From: Platycnemis pennipes
Taxonomy: Eukaryota > Arthropoda > Insecta > Odonata > Platycnemididae
Assembly: GCA_933228895.1 (NCBI GenBank)
Contig: OW121846.1
Span: forward strand, 9,207,915 to 9,271,914
Direction: 5' to 3'
Length of the DNA stretch: 64,000 nt
Below, piece by piece: positions 45,580 through 57,640 of this stretch; positions within the stretch are counted from its first letter, which is position 1; each line of letters begins with the position of its first letter. The notes under the pieces are model-generated. The model had not been told where the DNA came from and ran no database searches. It worked only from the letters and a program-made list of their open reading frames with translations. A program made the translations under genes and the position numbers.

Positions 45580-48500
45580 TTCATATATTCACATTGATAA
45601 TTCATTTACATCTCCAGGGACAAAGGCTGATATCCCATTGCATAAATGAATAAGGTAGCAATGGATAGGATTTTTACTGACTTCTGGCATAGCATACTCA
45701 CCTTACGTTAGAACACATTGTTTATTTATAATTTAAATTTTGAAAAATCCTTTCAGTAAAAGCACAAAGAAAAAGGAAGGCCCCATGGAGATATGTAGCA
45801 AATAGACAACAAAGAAAGGATTATTGTTGGCAAGAGACGTGTGTAGTATTTAATCGTGCAAATAAATAACTTATAAAAGGCATTGTAAAATTTAAATATG
45901 TTCACATTTATAAACTATCTTTACTGTTTTATACACACAATTCCTTATTATTTCACTTCAATAACCCAGCAGAAAATTAAATAATTTTTTTTGAGGGAAA
46001 GTATGTATGATATTTTGTGAAACATGTATTTTACTTTTTATTATTCGATTTGAGAAATGAAACGTTTCACTTAATGTAGTTGTTAATGTTTACACCTGTT
46101 TTCAACTGATATTTTGTCGTTTGACGTCTTTTTGGTTTATTTTTGTTTTTAATATTTGTTTAGATGCCCTTCGAGGCCTTTATCAATATTCATGCATGTA
46201 TTTGCATTTTTGCAATTAAATTCATAATGTGTATCCACCTGAGCCTAGGGGACATGGGATCCCAGGTTCTAAATAAAAGTTATTATATTCTATGTGCAAA
46301 AGTTTTACACAGTTTTAATAGGAAAAAAAACCCTAATGCTATATATGCAGAACAGTTCATAAATTATGATTTCAATCTTTTAGCAATCATATCTGTTTAA
46401 AATGTATTAAAATTAATTTTTTCATTTTAATTATTTGGTAGAGCACTTTGTATGGCATAACTTTCATAGTACACCCGTCCACAATAAAACGTTATCACTT
46501 TGCAGGCCGATTTTTTCTCAGTTCCGAGTTGAAGGAGATCTGACAACACTGTCCCTTGGCGGAGAGTTTACATACCCAAAACTCTGGCTCTAGCCTTCTA
46601 TTGAGGGTAGCCTTCCGTCAAAAGATTATTGCCCTGTTCACCCTTTCTCAAGTGAGCAGCCAGGGCACACCGCCTTGGGAGCGATTTCTGCCAGAAGACG
46701 AGTCGCCCGAGCCGCATAGGCCCCTGTGGCCACAGAGCGGGAGAAGGGGCACGAAATAAGTTCCAAGCACTGCTCACCACATTTCTAGTCATAACATCAT
46801 CAAAAACTACACTCGCTTTCTCCAAATCCAACGAAAATGCCTACATTTATGTCCATGGCTCTTTGGAGTTGTGTGACATGTGGATGAATTTTCGAAGGTA
46901 ATGATTAACATGCTGAATTATTGTAGCGTTTCCACAGATATTATAAGGCCTTAAAATAATACAATGTCCTAGTTGGCATTTTTATATCCTGCACCCTTTT
47001 TTACTTCAAAAGGCCTACATTACTGATCACTAAGTCACCATTTCTCTGATTCGTCCAATGTTCTTGTCACCAAGTGAGGAAGGTGTAAACATTAAGTCAT
47101 AGGAATAACATTCCGCTGTCTTCCTGCAAAGGAGAAGTCTCTAAGTTTTTTCAGTCTCATTACACAATTCTCTCTAAAAGTGAGTTGTGTAAAACAGTAT
47201 AATAAGAGAAAAGAGAATCAGAGAATCCTTTGAGCGCTTAGCCAATACCCTACTCTCGGAAATAATTCTGATACATTCAGATTTAGGTCGGCATATTTTT
47301 TCACCCTCAGAAACATTCCCGACACGTTTTATGACAACCACAACCCCGAACAGTAAGCAGGTGGTGAAAATAGAATCAAGCCAGATCACAACAGAAAAAA
47401 AAATTAACTCATCCGTGACTTGAACCATGGATTTCTAAATTTGCTGTTCTGCGTGATGTTTGAAGCAAGGTTTGACTTCACACAGGTTCTCCATTTCTCC
47501 ACCTTCTGCAATTTAAGTAGTGTATAGGAGAAAAAGGGGTATAGCAGCCTTGATGACAGAAGGAATATCGTATTGGTAAGATAAGCTTTTACTCCTAAAG
47601 GTGAACTATTGATAGGGGTATTAAGAAGGGAAGTAATGAAAATACCAGCATTAGAAACATGACTACTAGAAAATACTAATATTTTGCAGTGTATGCATGG
47701 CAGAGAAGGAATTGCTGACGGGTGGAGAAAGGGTGGAACAAGCCCACTCTCCGAAAAGCACCACAGAATCCACATTTTTAACGTCACATACGTTGGCCAG
47801 AGATCTTAACCTGAAAAACCTTCCATGCAGTACTCAAACAGGAACTGCCAGGTCTCGAACTGGGGCCTTCGAATAGGAAAACACAGCTATAGTTTTGACC
47901 AATGCATCTATGAATATTTTTAAGACGTTCATCATATTCCTAATAATCTCCTTAATATTTTATTTATTCAGTGAGTTTGTTTTGCTATTTAAAATAGCAT
48001 AAATTTGGCATGAATTGCCAATGAGTACTCATTCGAAGAAACAACCATACGAGTACATGAGAGTGCGAGGATTGTGTGTAATTTGAAAGAAATTCTAAAT
48101 ATTTCTACAGTAATTTTTTCTCACTTATTACCCAATTGAGCTTGAAACATAACATTTATAATCCGTAAAAACGTTCAAAATGTCTCCTCTATTCTTATTG
48201 AAATCTGCATGCATCAATTGTAGCATAAATATTTTTGCCATTTATATGCAAGTGCATTTTTTGAGGTCATCATGTTATCAATTAAAATTCACCAATAATT
48301 CAAAAATATCACTGATTGTTAACAGATACATAAATACTGATAACAATAATAATCTATGGTATTAGTATTATAAGATCAAATTATTTCCTACCACGAAATA
48401 AAGGCAAAAACAGAGTACTTTGGAACATGTTGGAACTCGTTGACTAAGAAATATCGATGGTGTTAACAGCAACTCTTGCTTCAAACTGAATTTAAATTTG

Positions 48501-50460
48501 AGTCATCACTTCATCAAGAGCCGTAGTTGCGGAAACCTACGCAATGCATCCTCGAGGGAGTCACTCCAAGCAGAGATCGAAGAGAAGGCTGCTGATTCGG
48601 GAGGCTGCACTCCTCTGAGCCGACTAATTGTCACAGGGCACCATCCCTGTGCAGGTCATTGAGGAAGGGTCTCACCCCAAACCACGGCAAGGGGCTCTCT
48701 TAAGAGGACCGTGCCCTGGCCTTGCGGGTCTTTCGTGGTCGGGCCAATTAAAGGGACAGAACTGCACTGTTGTCAAATCTTTAAGTCAGGACTAAGAAAA
48801 AATTGGCCTCAGAAGTGGTAACATTTTATTGTGGATGGGTGTGCATGAATGGCTGACACTCGTAAGGGACTGTCTAGTAAGAAGGAATTGGAAACACGGG
48901 AGGAGAGTGAAAGAGCTTTATTATAAAAAGGGTACAGGAGTGCTCTACAGAGGAGTGCGATGCCTTGCGTGGGAGGTGATGGCGTACTCTCTCTGACCCC
49001 TGATTCCACGAGAAGAAGACAGGTGCAGGGGCAATCTCGATGAGCCTCTCTAGTTCCCACGTACTCACACAGGAGAAAGGCATGGTAAAATGTCAGTTTA
49101 TTACAACCCATCAAAATGACAGGTGGAGTGTTCAGCACTTTTAGAAGCCAGTCCTGGTCTTTTTTCGGATGTTAATCACATATATCAACCTCCCTTCTTA
49201 CCATTTTTTTAACCATGTTTTTGTTCGTTTATGGTATCATTGTGTTCTCCTCAATACCTTTTGAATGAAAATACACTGCTCATCTGATGTTTCATTTTTC
49301 TCAGGTTCAAAACTTTTGGGTGCAAATAAATAGTTACAAGGTTCTGCTTCAGCATATGAATGTAATAAAGAATGATTTTTCACCTTATGAAGTCTCATGT
49401 TAATAACTTGAGAAGTTTTTGAAAAATTAGCGATCAAAGTGGAGCTTCGGTTTTCTGAGTGCCAAAAATAAATAAAAAATTTGTTGAAATGGTAAGGAAT
49501 TGCTGATGGTATTCACAAAACGTAGAAATAAATTTTCTTTCATTTTCAGTCCATTTCCTCGCAATCGATGAATAAGTTACTGAGATAGAACATTCCAAAC
49601 TCGAGTATCTCAACTTTCTGCATGGACAGTAGCGCTGCCATCTGGAGGATAGAGAGCGAATGGAGGTAACTCCTGTGAAATACTATTGCCGAGAATTATC
49701 GATGCATTCACCCAAAACTGTATGTATCCGTGAACTCCGGAATCATAATATAAAATAAAAACTTGTAGAATGGGATAAATGTTAATTCTTCGTATAACAT
49801 CAGCCCTGGCAATATTTACGAAAACTGAAATACATGCACAAATTAACAAATGTACCACAAAACATAAGTATCCCCACTATTTCTGTTAACGGGAAAAAAT
49901 AATTGAATCCAGGATATATGAATCGCAAAATGATAAGGAAATAATTGTCTTTGTTAATGGACAACTTTGATGACTTCGTCGCGGGAATGAAGAGTATAAC
50001 AAAACAAATGTCATACCTTTAGTATCATACATACACACACGCTTCACATCAACAGCACAGTATTTTCAATTTCTATTCCCGGCAGAAAAATGATTCAAGC
50101 ATTGTGTGCTTCAGTCTAGGGGCAGGAACGAGCGGGCAGGCAGTGGGAACGAGCGGGTGGAAGCAGGAGGGCGAAGACAGGTGGGCTGAACTCCACCCCT
50201 TACCCACACCACCACTCTCGCTGCCGTGTGATTGGCTAGATGCTTATCTGCTTTCCACCCATTCCGCTCCTATGTGAACTTGGCTTAACAAAAGAATAAC
50301 AAAAGTGCGAGAGTTCGCAAGGTACGGCGGGCCATAAATCGTGAGTGCCTGGACTTGATGGGACTTTAAATAATGTAAAGATGGCACAAATCTTGTATTC
50401 TAAGTTGTAGTTGACTAATAATACCACTAAAGATAAATACCATGCGTTAAATTGTACTTT
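45580..50460. other. No gene supported; possible SINE trace and GC-richer patches
   Basis: Probably upstream intron or flank of the twin-like gene. The minus strand at 47840-47905 shows CCCAGTTCGAGACCTGG, a polymerase III B-box-like sequence, and may head a SINE running into the 127-codon minus ORF at 47404-47787. Patches at 48520-48750, 48900-49070 and 50110-50230 are GC-richer with no recognised content. No earlier LRR exon was identified. Confidence 0.35.
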
Positions 50461-50462
50461 GC

Positions 50463-50647
50463 AGTGCATCGCCCTCAAGAAATATCACTCATAATACCGA
50501 GCGTATACCGTGGCAGGAGCTTCTTGGCCTCGCTATATCCGTTTTCTTTTACATGTTAATCATGGGGCTTTCGGTGGTACATTACCAATTACTGGTTATT
50601 GCGAGATTATCACTATATGCCGTACTCACTATAACAGGCTTTTACTG
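50463..50647 (-). mobile_element. Tigger-like end (CAGTAAAAGCC)
   Basis: The complement starts CAGTAAAAGCCTGTTATAGT after TA and carries repeated TATAGTGA/TATAGCGA words, as in the 36079 end. No partner end was found, and the inner limit is a guess. Confidence 0.45.
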
Positions 50648-51314
50648 TAAGCGGGTTTAAAGTCGGCGATCGTGGTGTTGGAAACATTTCTTCCCAATAT
50701 CGAAAACGTACCAATATAAAACAAAAGTTGAACATTTTCTAATAAGAATGTTCTTTTCGGAATCCGCAGTCAGTATAGATGGGCAACTAGTATGGACACT
50801 TAAAATAGACATTTGCTGCTAACATCTACGCTTTTATGATGGCAGCTGGCCCAATTGCACTTTAGTAGCCCTCTATCGCCTAATCATAGCCTAAAAAAAG
50901 CATGGAAACTTTTTTCTCGAGCTACGCGAGCGACCCAAAGGCCACTTTGGGGAGAGATGTTACACCTGTGCATTGATGATTTTCTCCCCCACGGGGCATT
51001 ACATGCATTGTGATTTTTATTCACCACAGTGTGCTTTCGCCCTTTACCATTTGATAAGTGTCAGGGCTTTGAGCTGAGTGCCGTCCGGCAGCCTTCGAGG
51101 GAACCGACCGGCTGCTTTGGCCCACACGGCCACTCAAATCTAACTAAGCCCGTTTTCAGAAAATAACATTCACATGTTATTATTTGTGGCATCTTCTGTA
51201 TCATCAGCTGAATAAATGATCTTGGGAGGTAATATTGCTTATTTTCTACTACTAAGACCTTGAAAACAAATGGGGCGTGATTCGACATGATTTCCACATC
51301 GTCTCCTCGGGGAT
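50648..51314. other. No gene recognised
   Basis: Unassigned AT-rich DNA. Confidence 0.4.
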
Positions 51315-51968
51315 TATATGATGGCTGGGTGTTTGGGTTTTTGGTGCATGGGGGGAAAAGGGTCTGGTTGTGGAGACGGAAGATCACAAGTTGTGGGCGT
51401 ATCTTTACGTCTCGCTCAGCTGAAAGGGGGGGAAGTGGGGAGGGTATGGGGGAATGGCGGAACGTCTGTGACGTTCCTTCTTCTGGGTAACCCTGAGGGT
51501 GTGTGTAGGTGGTCAATTGGAACTGCTTTGGGTATTGAGTGGAATGGGGAGGGTCAGGGATATAGCATCCTTTGCTGACGGGTGGATCTTCAAGAGATGA
51601 GGGGGGGGGGGGGGAGAAGAGGATGGTCTAGAGGTGTCAGAGTGCGAGAAGAGGGGTCAAAGACCCACCTGTAAACAAAGGATGCAGTATTCCTGATCCT
51701 CCCCATTCCACTCAGCACCCAAAGTGGTTCCAATCAGCCACCGGCACGTGTCCCCCTGGGTTGCCCAGAAGAAGAGGAAGGAACGTCACAAATGTTCCAT
51801 GATGCCATCCAGCAACCCACTACCCCAATTCTTGCTCGGCAAGACATAAAAACACACCTGCAGCTGGGACCTTCCCTCTCCACAGCCAGACCCTTTTCCC
51901 CCCAGCACCGCACACCCAAACTCCCTGGTCCCCCTGCTGGCATAATCCTTACCCCCAACAACACACCC
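51315..51968. repeat. Long imperfect inverted repeat with a G14 run in the loop
   Basis: The left arm (about 51315-51577) and right arm (about 51685-51968) are reverse complements over most of their length with several indels. Shared blocks are GGGGGGAAAAGGGTCTGG, TGTGACGTTCCTTC, TTGAGTGGAATGGGGAGG-like and GCATCCTTTG. The spacer holds 14 consecutive G at 51601-51614. ORFs on both strands (51061-51516 minus, 51734-52003 minus, 51792-52034 plus) are compositional. Confidence 0.75.
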
Positions 51969-52291
51969 CACCCAAATTTCCTATCGGCATCACCCACCCC
52001 CACTCACCCCGTCCATGCTACAAGAACTGGGTAGAGACAGCCTCTTCACGGAGAGCTGAGCTAGGAGTGCTCGCCTTAAAGGACGAGGTAGGGCTCAAGG
52101 AGAATTTGAACTGCCATAATTCCAGGCGCACGGTAATGGGCATGGTTTTTGCTGTAGCACATAAGTTTCAATATATAGAGAACAGTATACATTATGGAAA
52201 TGCTGATAACAGTTAAAACAAAAAATAACCACTCTATAGGATAAATAATGGCATTTTCTACGATTTCCACAATACTTAACGTATAAATGAT
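51969..52291. other. No gene recognised
   Basis: Unassigned sequence left of the Tigger transposase remnant; no left TIR for that element was found. Confidence 0.4.
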
Positions 52292-53014
52292 ATGCCTATT
52301 GGGAACGCAGGTCACACCCCTGTTTACTTTGAAATGCCGCATGGTTATACAGTGAATGATGTGATAGCAGAAACAGTTCAAGTGCTAACTGCTGGTGCAG
52401 AGAAACAATGTTGTACTGTCATGCTAACAGTATTGGCGGATGGAAAGAAGCTTCCTCCATACGTAATATTTAAATGGAAAGCACTCCCAAAAAAGGGAAA
52501 GTTCCCAGCAGGAATAGTAGTTATATCGCAAGAAAAGGGTTGGGCAAATAATGATCTTGTTCTGCATTGGATTAAGTGCGTGTGGGAACGTTGCAATGAT
52601 GCCCTTCTCCAACTCTGTAATATGCTATAGCTGGACAGTTTTCTGGTCATCTCACGGATGACGTGAAGAAACACTTAAATGAAGGAAAGACTAACGAAGT
52701 GATAATTCCAGGAGGAATGACTTCTACGATTCAACCACTAGATGTTTGCGTCAATTGCCCCTTCAAGTCTAGTCTCAAGAGGTGGTACTCAGAATGGATT
52801 TCAAGTGCCGTTTATAAAACAACACTGACAGGAAGAATTAAGAAGGCCGGCCTAGTTCAAATGTATCAATGGATCATTACCTCATGGAATTTAATTAAAG
52901 TGGATTTGATGGTTGAGAGATGCCAGAAATGCTGCATTTCCAACAAAGCTGATGGTAGATTGTATGGTTTGGGACAGCAGTGAGGATGAAGAGAGTTCTG
53001 CTAGCAATGCCTGA
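52292..53014 (+). pseudogene. pogo/Tigger DDE transposase, broken
   Basis: The first frame gives TPVYFEMPHGYTVND, TVMLTVLADGKKLPPYVIF and KGWANNDLVLHWI, the DDE_1 superfamily endonuclease. The first catalytic Asp is lost: the usual NA/MD-x-TP reads NAGHTP. A TAG at 52628 and a single-base loss at about 52643 break the frame right at the second catalytic block (LDSF...GHLTDDVKK, whose Asp remains). The second frame continues IPGGMTSTIQPLDV (third Asp present), RRWYSEW-like and RCQKCCISNKADG. A further shift near 52960 restores the first frame for an acidic tail, SSEDEESSASNA, and a stop at 53012. DDE transposases cut and rejoin DNA at the element ends; this copy cannot. Confidence 0.85.
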
Positions 53015-53138
53015 GAGGACTGCAGCAATGACGAAAACTGAAAGTTAGTAACAAATCTTTCTTATTTTATCTATATTCTTTGCCTTTATCACTTTGCATT
53101 GATTCTGAATCGATGTTAATATCATAATTTGCAGGCTC

Positions 53139-53149
53139 ATTGTCAATAC
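53139..53149 (+). repeat. LINE target-site duplication, left copy
   Basis: ATTGTCAATAC, identical to 56564-56574. Confidence 0.9.
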
Positions 53150-53605
53150 CTCGCGGCTGAGCTTAAAGCCACCGAGTGCGTCTACCGGGTTGCGGATGGT
53201 GGGTCGACCTCTATATATAGAGGTTAGCTGCGAGATAAGCGAGTTTACTCGTCGAATAAGCAGTCGTAGACAAAAAGCGACGGCATTCCGAGGGGGTATT
53301 GGTCTATCCCTGGGTAAGATAGGCCTCTAAGTAATACAGAACCTGTGAAGATGCCGTGACTTGGCGACGGGAGGCTGACAACAATTACGCTTGCCATCAC
53401 CCGGAGGAGAGGGCAGCAGCTCTTCTTCACATGAGTGAAGGTGGAGACCACAGTGGTCGGTACAGCGACACTCATTTCACTACAGGCGTGGTAACATTTA
53501 CTTTAACGGCTGTAGTACTGCGATGTGGAAGGCAAGGGGAAACCACCACATTAATATCCCGAGGAGTCGCAGCTACTCCACTCTTTCCTTTATTATCAAG
53601 ACGTG
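53150..53605 (+). promoter_or_regulatory. LINE 5' leader
   Basis: Non-coding lead-in that would carry the internal promoter. It contains TCTATATATAGAGG, a small palindrome at 53210-53223. A 94-codon frame (53356-53640) overlaps the start of the main ORF and has no known domain; it may be a short upstream ORF. Confidence 0.5.
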
Positions 53606-56542
53606 ATGGCACCCTCTCGAGTAAAATATTCCGGAGGTAAAATAGTCCCCCATTCGGATCTCCGGGCGGGGACTACCCGAGAGAGTACATCAGTCAAATG
53701 TGATACACTTTTTAGGGTAGGAACATGGAACGTGAGATCGCTTCGGACCTGTGGAAGACTGGAGAACCTGAAGGTAGAAATGCGAAGAATGGACCTCGAC
53801 GTATTAGGAATCAGCGAAATGAAGTGGCCCGAAGAAGGAGACTTTTGGAGTGGAAGCTACAGGATTATACATACAGGATCATTAAATGGTAATGCTGGAG
53901 TAGGGATCATGCTCAGAAAGAGTGCCGGAATGCGTGTGAAGAGCTTCCTGCAGTACAATGAAAGGATAATAATGGTGAAGATCGAGACCAAACCTGTAGA
54001 TACTGTGGTGGTGCAGGTTTACATGCCTACGACTGACTATGAAGATGAAGAAGTGGAAGACGTCTACGATGATATCACGGAAGTTATAAAACAGGTAAGA
54101 GGAGAAGAAAACCTAATTATTTTAGGAGACTGGAACGCTATCGTCGGCGAAGGTCAAGATGGAAGAATAACTGGAAAATACGGATTGGGAAACCGAAACG
54201 AAAGAGGAGAAAGGCTGCTGGAGTTCTGCACTCAACATAAGTTAGTGGTTGCCAACACATTATTTAAAAATCACAACCGCAGAAGATACACATGGAAAAT
54301 GCCAGGAGACAGAAGAAGATGCCAAATAGACAACATTTTAGTGAGGCAGAGATTTAGAAACCAAGTGAAGGACTGCAAAAGCTACCCTGGGGCAGACATC
54401 GACAGTGACCATAATTTAGTGATGATGAAATGCCATCTAAAATTCAAGAAATTGAAGAAAACAAAGAAGAATATATGGCAAGTAGAAAAACTAAAGGAGG
54501 CTCAACATCAGCTGGCATTTCAAAAAGCAGTGGGAAACAACATAGGAGAGAACCTGAATGAGGAATCAGTGGAAGAGCGTTGGGAAAACATTAAATGTGG
54601 ACTACAGGAAGCCGCAAAAGAAGTTCTTGGAAGAAGAAAAGTTGCCAAGAAGAAGCCATGGATCACGGAGGAAGTCTTAGAATTGATTGAAGAAAGAAGA
54701 AAGTACAAGAATGAGAAAACTGAAGAAGGGCAGCTCTGCTACAAAAGAATAAGGAACGAAATAAGTCGCAAAGCAAGGAAAGCTAGAGAGCTGTGGTTGA
54801 AAAATCTTTGCGAAGATGTACAAAGCAACCTTGCACTTGGAAAGGTGGAAGCGGCCTACAGCATAGTGAGGAACCACTTCAAGGAACGGAGCGCAAGATG
54901 CAATGCCATAAGGGACAATAATGGAGAAATTTTGATTGAAAACGAGGACAAAGTGAAGAGATGGAAAGAATATCTGGAAGAGCTATACAATGGAAAAAAT
55001 CTCAGCACAAAAGCTATTGAAGAGGAAAGCGAAGTGGAAATAGATGATATGGGGGCATCAATATTAAGATCGGAATTCGACGCTGCAGTAAGGGATCTTC
55101 GGATGAATAAGGCCTCAGGTATTGATGATGTCCCTGCAGAACTAATTAAAAATGCAGGAGAGAAGACATTAATTCATCTCTACAAAACCATCTGCGACAT
55201 GTATTCAACAGGGGAAATTCCAAGGGACTTCGAGAAAAACATCATCATTCCTATTCCCAAGAAGAAGAGAGCGGAGAAATGCGAAAATTTTAGGACTATA
55301 AGCCTGACGACACATGCATCGAAGATACTAACCAGGATCATCTACAGAAGAATAGAATGAAAAGCAGAGGAGTTCCTGGATGAAGATCAATTCGGATTCA
55401 GGAAAAGTAAGGGTACAAGGGAAGCAATATTGGCCCTTAGGCTACTTATAGAGAAGAGAATGGAGAAGAACAAACCGACGTTCATTGCATTTGTGGATTT
55501 AGAGAAGGCCTTTGACAACGTGGATTGGGATTCAATGCTTGGAATTCGGAAGGGAATTGGAGTGTCCTACAATGACCGAAGAATTATACACAGTCTGTAC
55601 AAAAACCAAGTTGCTGTGATTAAATCTGGACCCAGCTGTGAAGAGACAAGAATAAGGAAAGAAGTGAGACAAGGCTGCGCACTGTCTCCCGTAATTTTTA
55701 ATGTTTACATCAAGAGAGCCATAAATGAAGTCAAGGAGAAGTGTTCTGGAGTGAAAATCCACGGAGAAACAATCAGTATGCTACGATTCGCTGATGACAT
55801 AGCTCTCATAGCAGAGACAGAGAAGGAGCTGAATAAGATGCTAACAACCATGGAAAGGACTATGGCCAGATATCAGCTGAAGATCAATAAGAAGAAGACT
55901 AAGATATTGGTGTGCAGCAAAAGAGAAGAGGTCAAAACCAACGTTAAACTAGGAAAACAGAAACTGGAAGAGGTGAAAGAGTTCTGTTACCTGGGAAGCA
56001 GAGTAACCAACGATGGACGAAGCAAGAAAGAAATAGTGAGTAGAATAGCCCAGGCAAAGAGGGCATTCTTTCAAAAGAAGAATCTACTTACAGCAGGAAA
56101 TACAAGCATAGAAGTAAGGAAACAGTTCATCAGAACATATATCTGGAGCATTTTTCTTTACGGCAGTGAATCATGGATGATGACAGCAGCGGAGAAGAAA
56201 AGGGTAGAAGCATTTGAAATGTGGTGTTACAGAAGAATGCTGAAGATTAAATGGATCGACCGAGTAAGTAACGAGGAAGTGCTAAGAAGAGTAGGAGAAA
56301 AGAGAAGTCTGCTGACAACTCTAAAAAGAAGAAGGGAAAACTTAATCGGCCATATCTTGAGACACGACGGCCTGATGAAGACTATCGTCGAGGGAAAAGT
56401 GAACAGGAAGATTGGAAAAGGCAGGCCTCGTATGAGATATATGGAACAAGTTGTGAAGAGTGTAAAAGAGAAGAATTACGTCACAATGAAAAGGTTGGCC
56501 GATAGAAGAATCGAGTGGAAAGCTGCGTCAAACCAATCCTAG
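53606..56542 (+). pseudogene. LINE endonuclease/reverse transcriptase ORF with one premature stop
   Basis: Start ATG at 53606. Residues about 40-270 are the AP-like endonuclease that nicks target DNA: GTWNVRSL, ISEMKW (catalytic Glu), LGDWNAIVG and DSDHNLVMM (Asp/His). A basic linker follows. RT begins near residue 500 (NKASGIDDVPAELI, ISLTTHASKILTRII). A TGA at 55358-55360 interrupts after residue 584. The same frame then resumes with FGFRK, FVDLEKAFDNVDWD, RQGCALSPVIFN, the catalytic box MLRFADDIALIAE and a C-terminal region (RMLKIKWIDRV, LIGHILRHDG, RRIEWKAASNQS) ending at 56542. Total span is 978 codons plus stop, normal for RTE. Apart from this stop no frameshift is seen, so the copy was probably active recently. 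Confidence 0.9.
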
Positions 56543-56563
56543 GATTGTTGACCAATGATGATG

Positions 56564-56574
56564 ATTGTCAATAC
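56564..56574 (+). repeat. LINE target-site duplication, right copy
   Basis: ATTGTCAATAC. Just beyond, ATGAATGTAGTTTTCC is tandemly duplicated (56576-56612). Confidence 0.9.
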
Positions 56575-56865
56575 AAATGAATGTAGTTTTCCAATTCATG
56601 AATGTAGTTTTCCTGTTCACAGGTGACCAATACAGTGAACATTGGCGCTAAATCATTATTATTTTTATTGTGATATATTGTCATTAAGGTTTTGCATAAA
56701 AATACAGTACAATACCATTCCATTGTATTCCAAATATGCTGTTATTTTCCCGTTAAGATAACATAGTACCTATTTTTTCTCATTTTTTTCCAAATTATTT
56801 TTTTCCCAAGAGTCAGTGCCCAAAAACCAGGGTGCACGGTACATGAGAATATACTGTACTTCTTA

Positions 56866-57640
56866 TACATGCTGGCCCATTGATCGTGTGTCATTTTATT
56901 TCTCTAATTTTAGATGCTTCTATTAGTCCCATGTTGATGAAATTGGCAAAAGCATAGAAAAAGGTTGTATGTATTGTTGAGTGCAAACAACATGTACGAA
57001 ATTTGACCTTTTGACCCCATAACGGTGGTCCAAACCCATATCCAAACTGGGTTATAGGCATGATGAAACAATGGAACCACTTTTGTTTATGAAAAAACAA
57101 CCATGACCCCTGAAAGTGTAAGGGGTAATAAAACAAAGTGAAAAGGAGCAACCAACGTGTCAAACGATTTTAATGGTTGGCAAGATCGATTTTAAGGTAC
57201 CCTTATCTCTCTTGTCATCTCCTAACCTTCAGGGATTATGCAAGGGACAAAAGTCAAGAGGTCTAGGCCAGCAAATCAGTGCAAAAATGTATCCTATCAT
57301 AGGTTTGAATGGCTGCCAATTCAATGGTCCAAGATGTCTCCTGGCACTCTGACCTCCAAGGGTTACCCATGGATCAAAGGTCACGATGTCTAAGCAAGCA
57401 AATTGTGACAATAAACATGTCAAATGATAACTTTTAAATGCCTTCTGAAGTTGATGGTAATGTCCCCAGATCTCACTTGTCATCTGTTGACCTCACAAGG
57501 TCATGTAGGGTCAAAGGTCCAGAGGTCTATGCGAGTAAATTGGAGAAAAAATGTGTCATATAATAGGATTAAATGGCTGTCATGTCAATGACAATGTCCC
57601 AAGATCCCCCTTGTCATCCTCAGGTTCCGCCTAAGTCCTA
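56866..57640 (+). repeat. Dispersed repeat R, copy 2, degenerate tandem modules
   Basis: Homologous to 5020-5660. From 57174 a module of roughly 110-120 bp recurs about four times, each with a (G)GGTCAAAGGTCA-like or TGACCTC core, an AGGTCTA block, an AATTG...ACAA...TGTCA block and a GGTTTAAATGGCTG-like block. Confidence 0.65.

Larger units (their letters stand above)
53150..56563 (+). mobile_element. Full-length RTE-like LINE, 3.4 kb, with perfect 11-bp TSD
   Basis: Bounded by ATTGTCAATAC on both sides. It has a 5' leader of about 450 bp (53150-53605) with a GC-richer start, a single large ORF, and a very short 3' end (AGGATTGTTGACC) running into TGATGATG, as usual for RTE-type elements. 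One ORF with AP-endonuclease plus RT, no ORF1 protein, and a simple-repeat tail instead of poly(A) favour the RTE group; clade placement was not tested. A 5'-truncated relative lies at 33988-34203. Confidence 0.9.
52292..56856 (+). mobile_element. Tigger element, 5'-truncated, split by a LINE
   Basis: Holds the C-terminal half of a pogo/Tigger transposase (52292-53014), a 3' region interrupted at 53149/56564 by the LINE, and a right end whose complement is CAGTATATTCTCATGTACCG followed by TA (56857). Without the LINE and one TSD copy it would be about 1.1 kb. The N-terminal DNA-binding domain and left TIR are missing. Confidence 0.75.

Noticed and set aside
45702..45725. Preceding twin exon ending in a GTAAG|GTGAGT donor, reading MCSNVR into the LRR
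   Set aside because: The phase fits, but an in-frame stop lies just upstream, there is no acceptor, and AG at an exon end is expected by consensus.
47404..47787. 127-codon minus-strand ORF
   Set aside because: Hydrophobic/Ser-rich with no recognised family; it may be part of a SINE-like repeat and is not called as a gene.
51061..51516. 151-codon minus-strand ORF and its neighbours at 51734-52034
   Set aside because: They lie in or next to the inverted repeat and reflect its skewed GT/CA composition; no domain.
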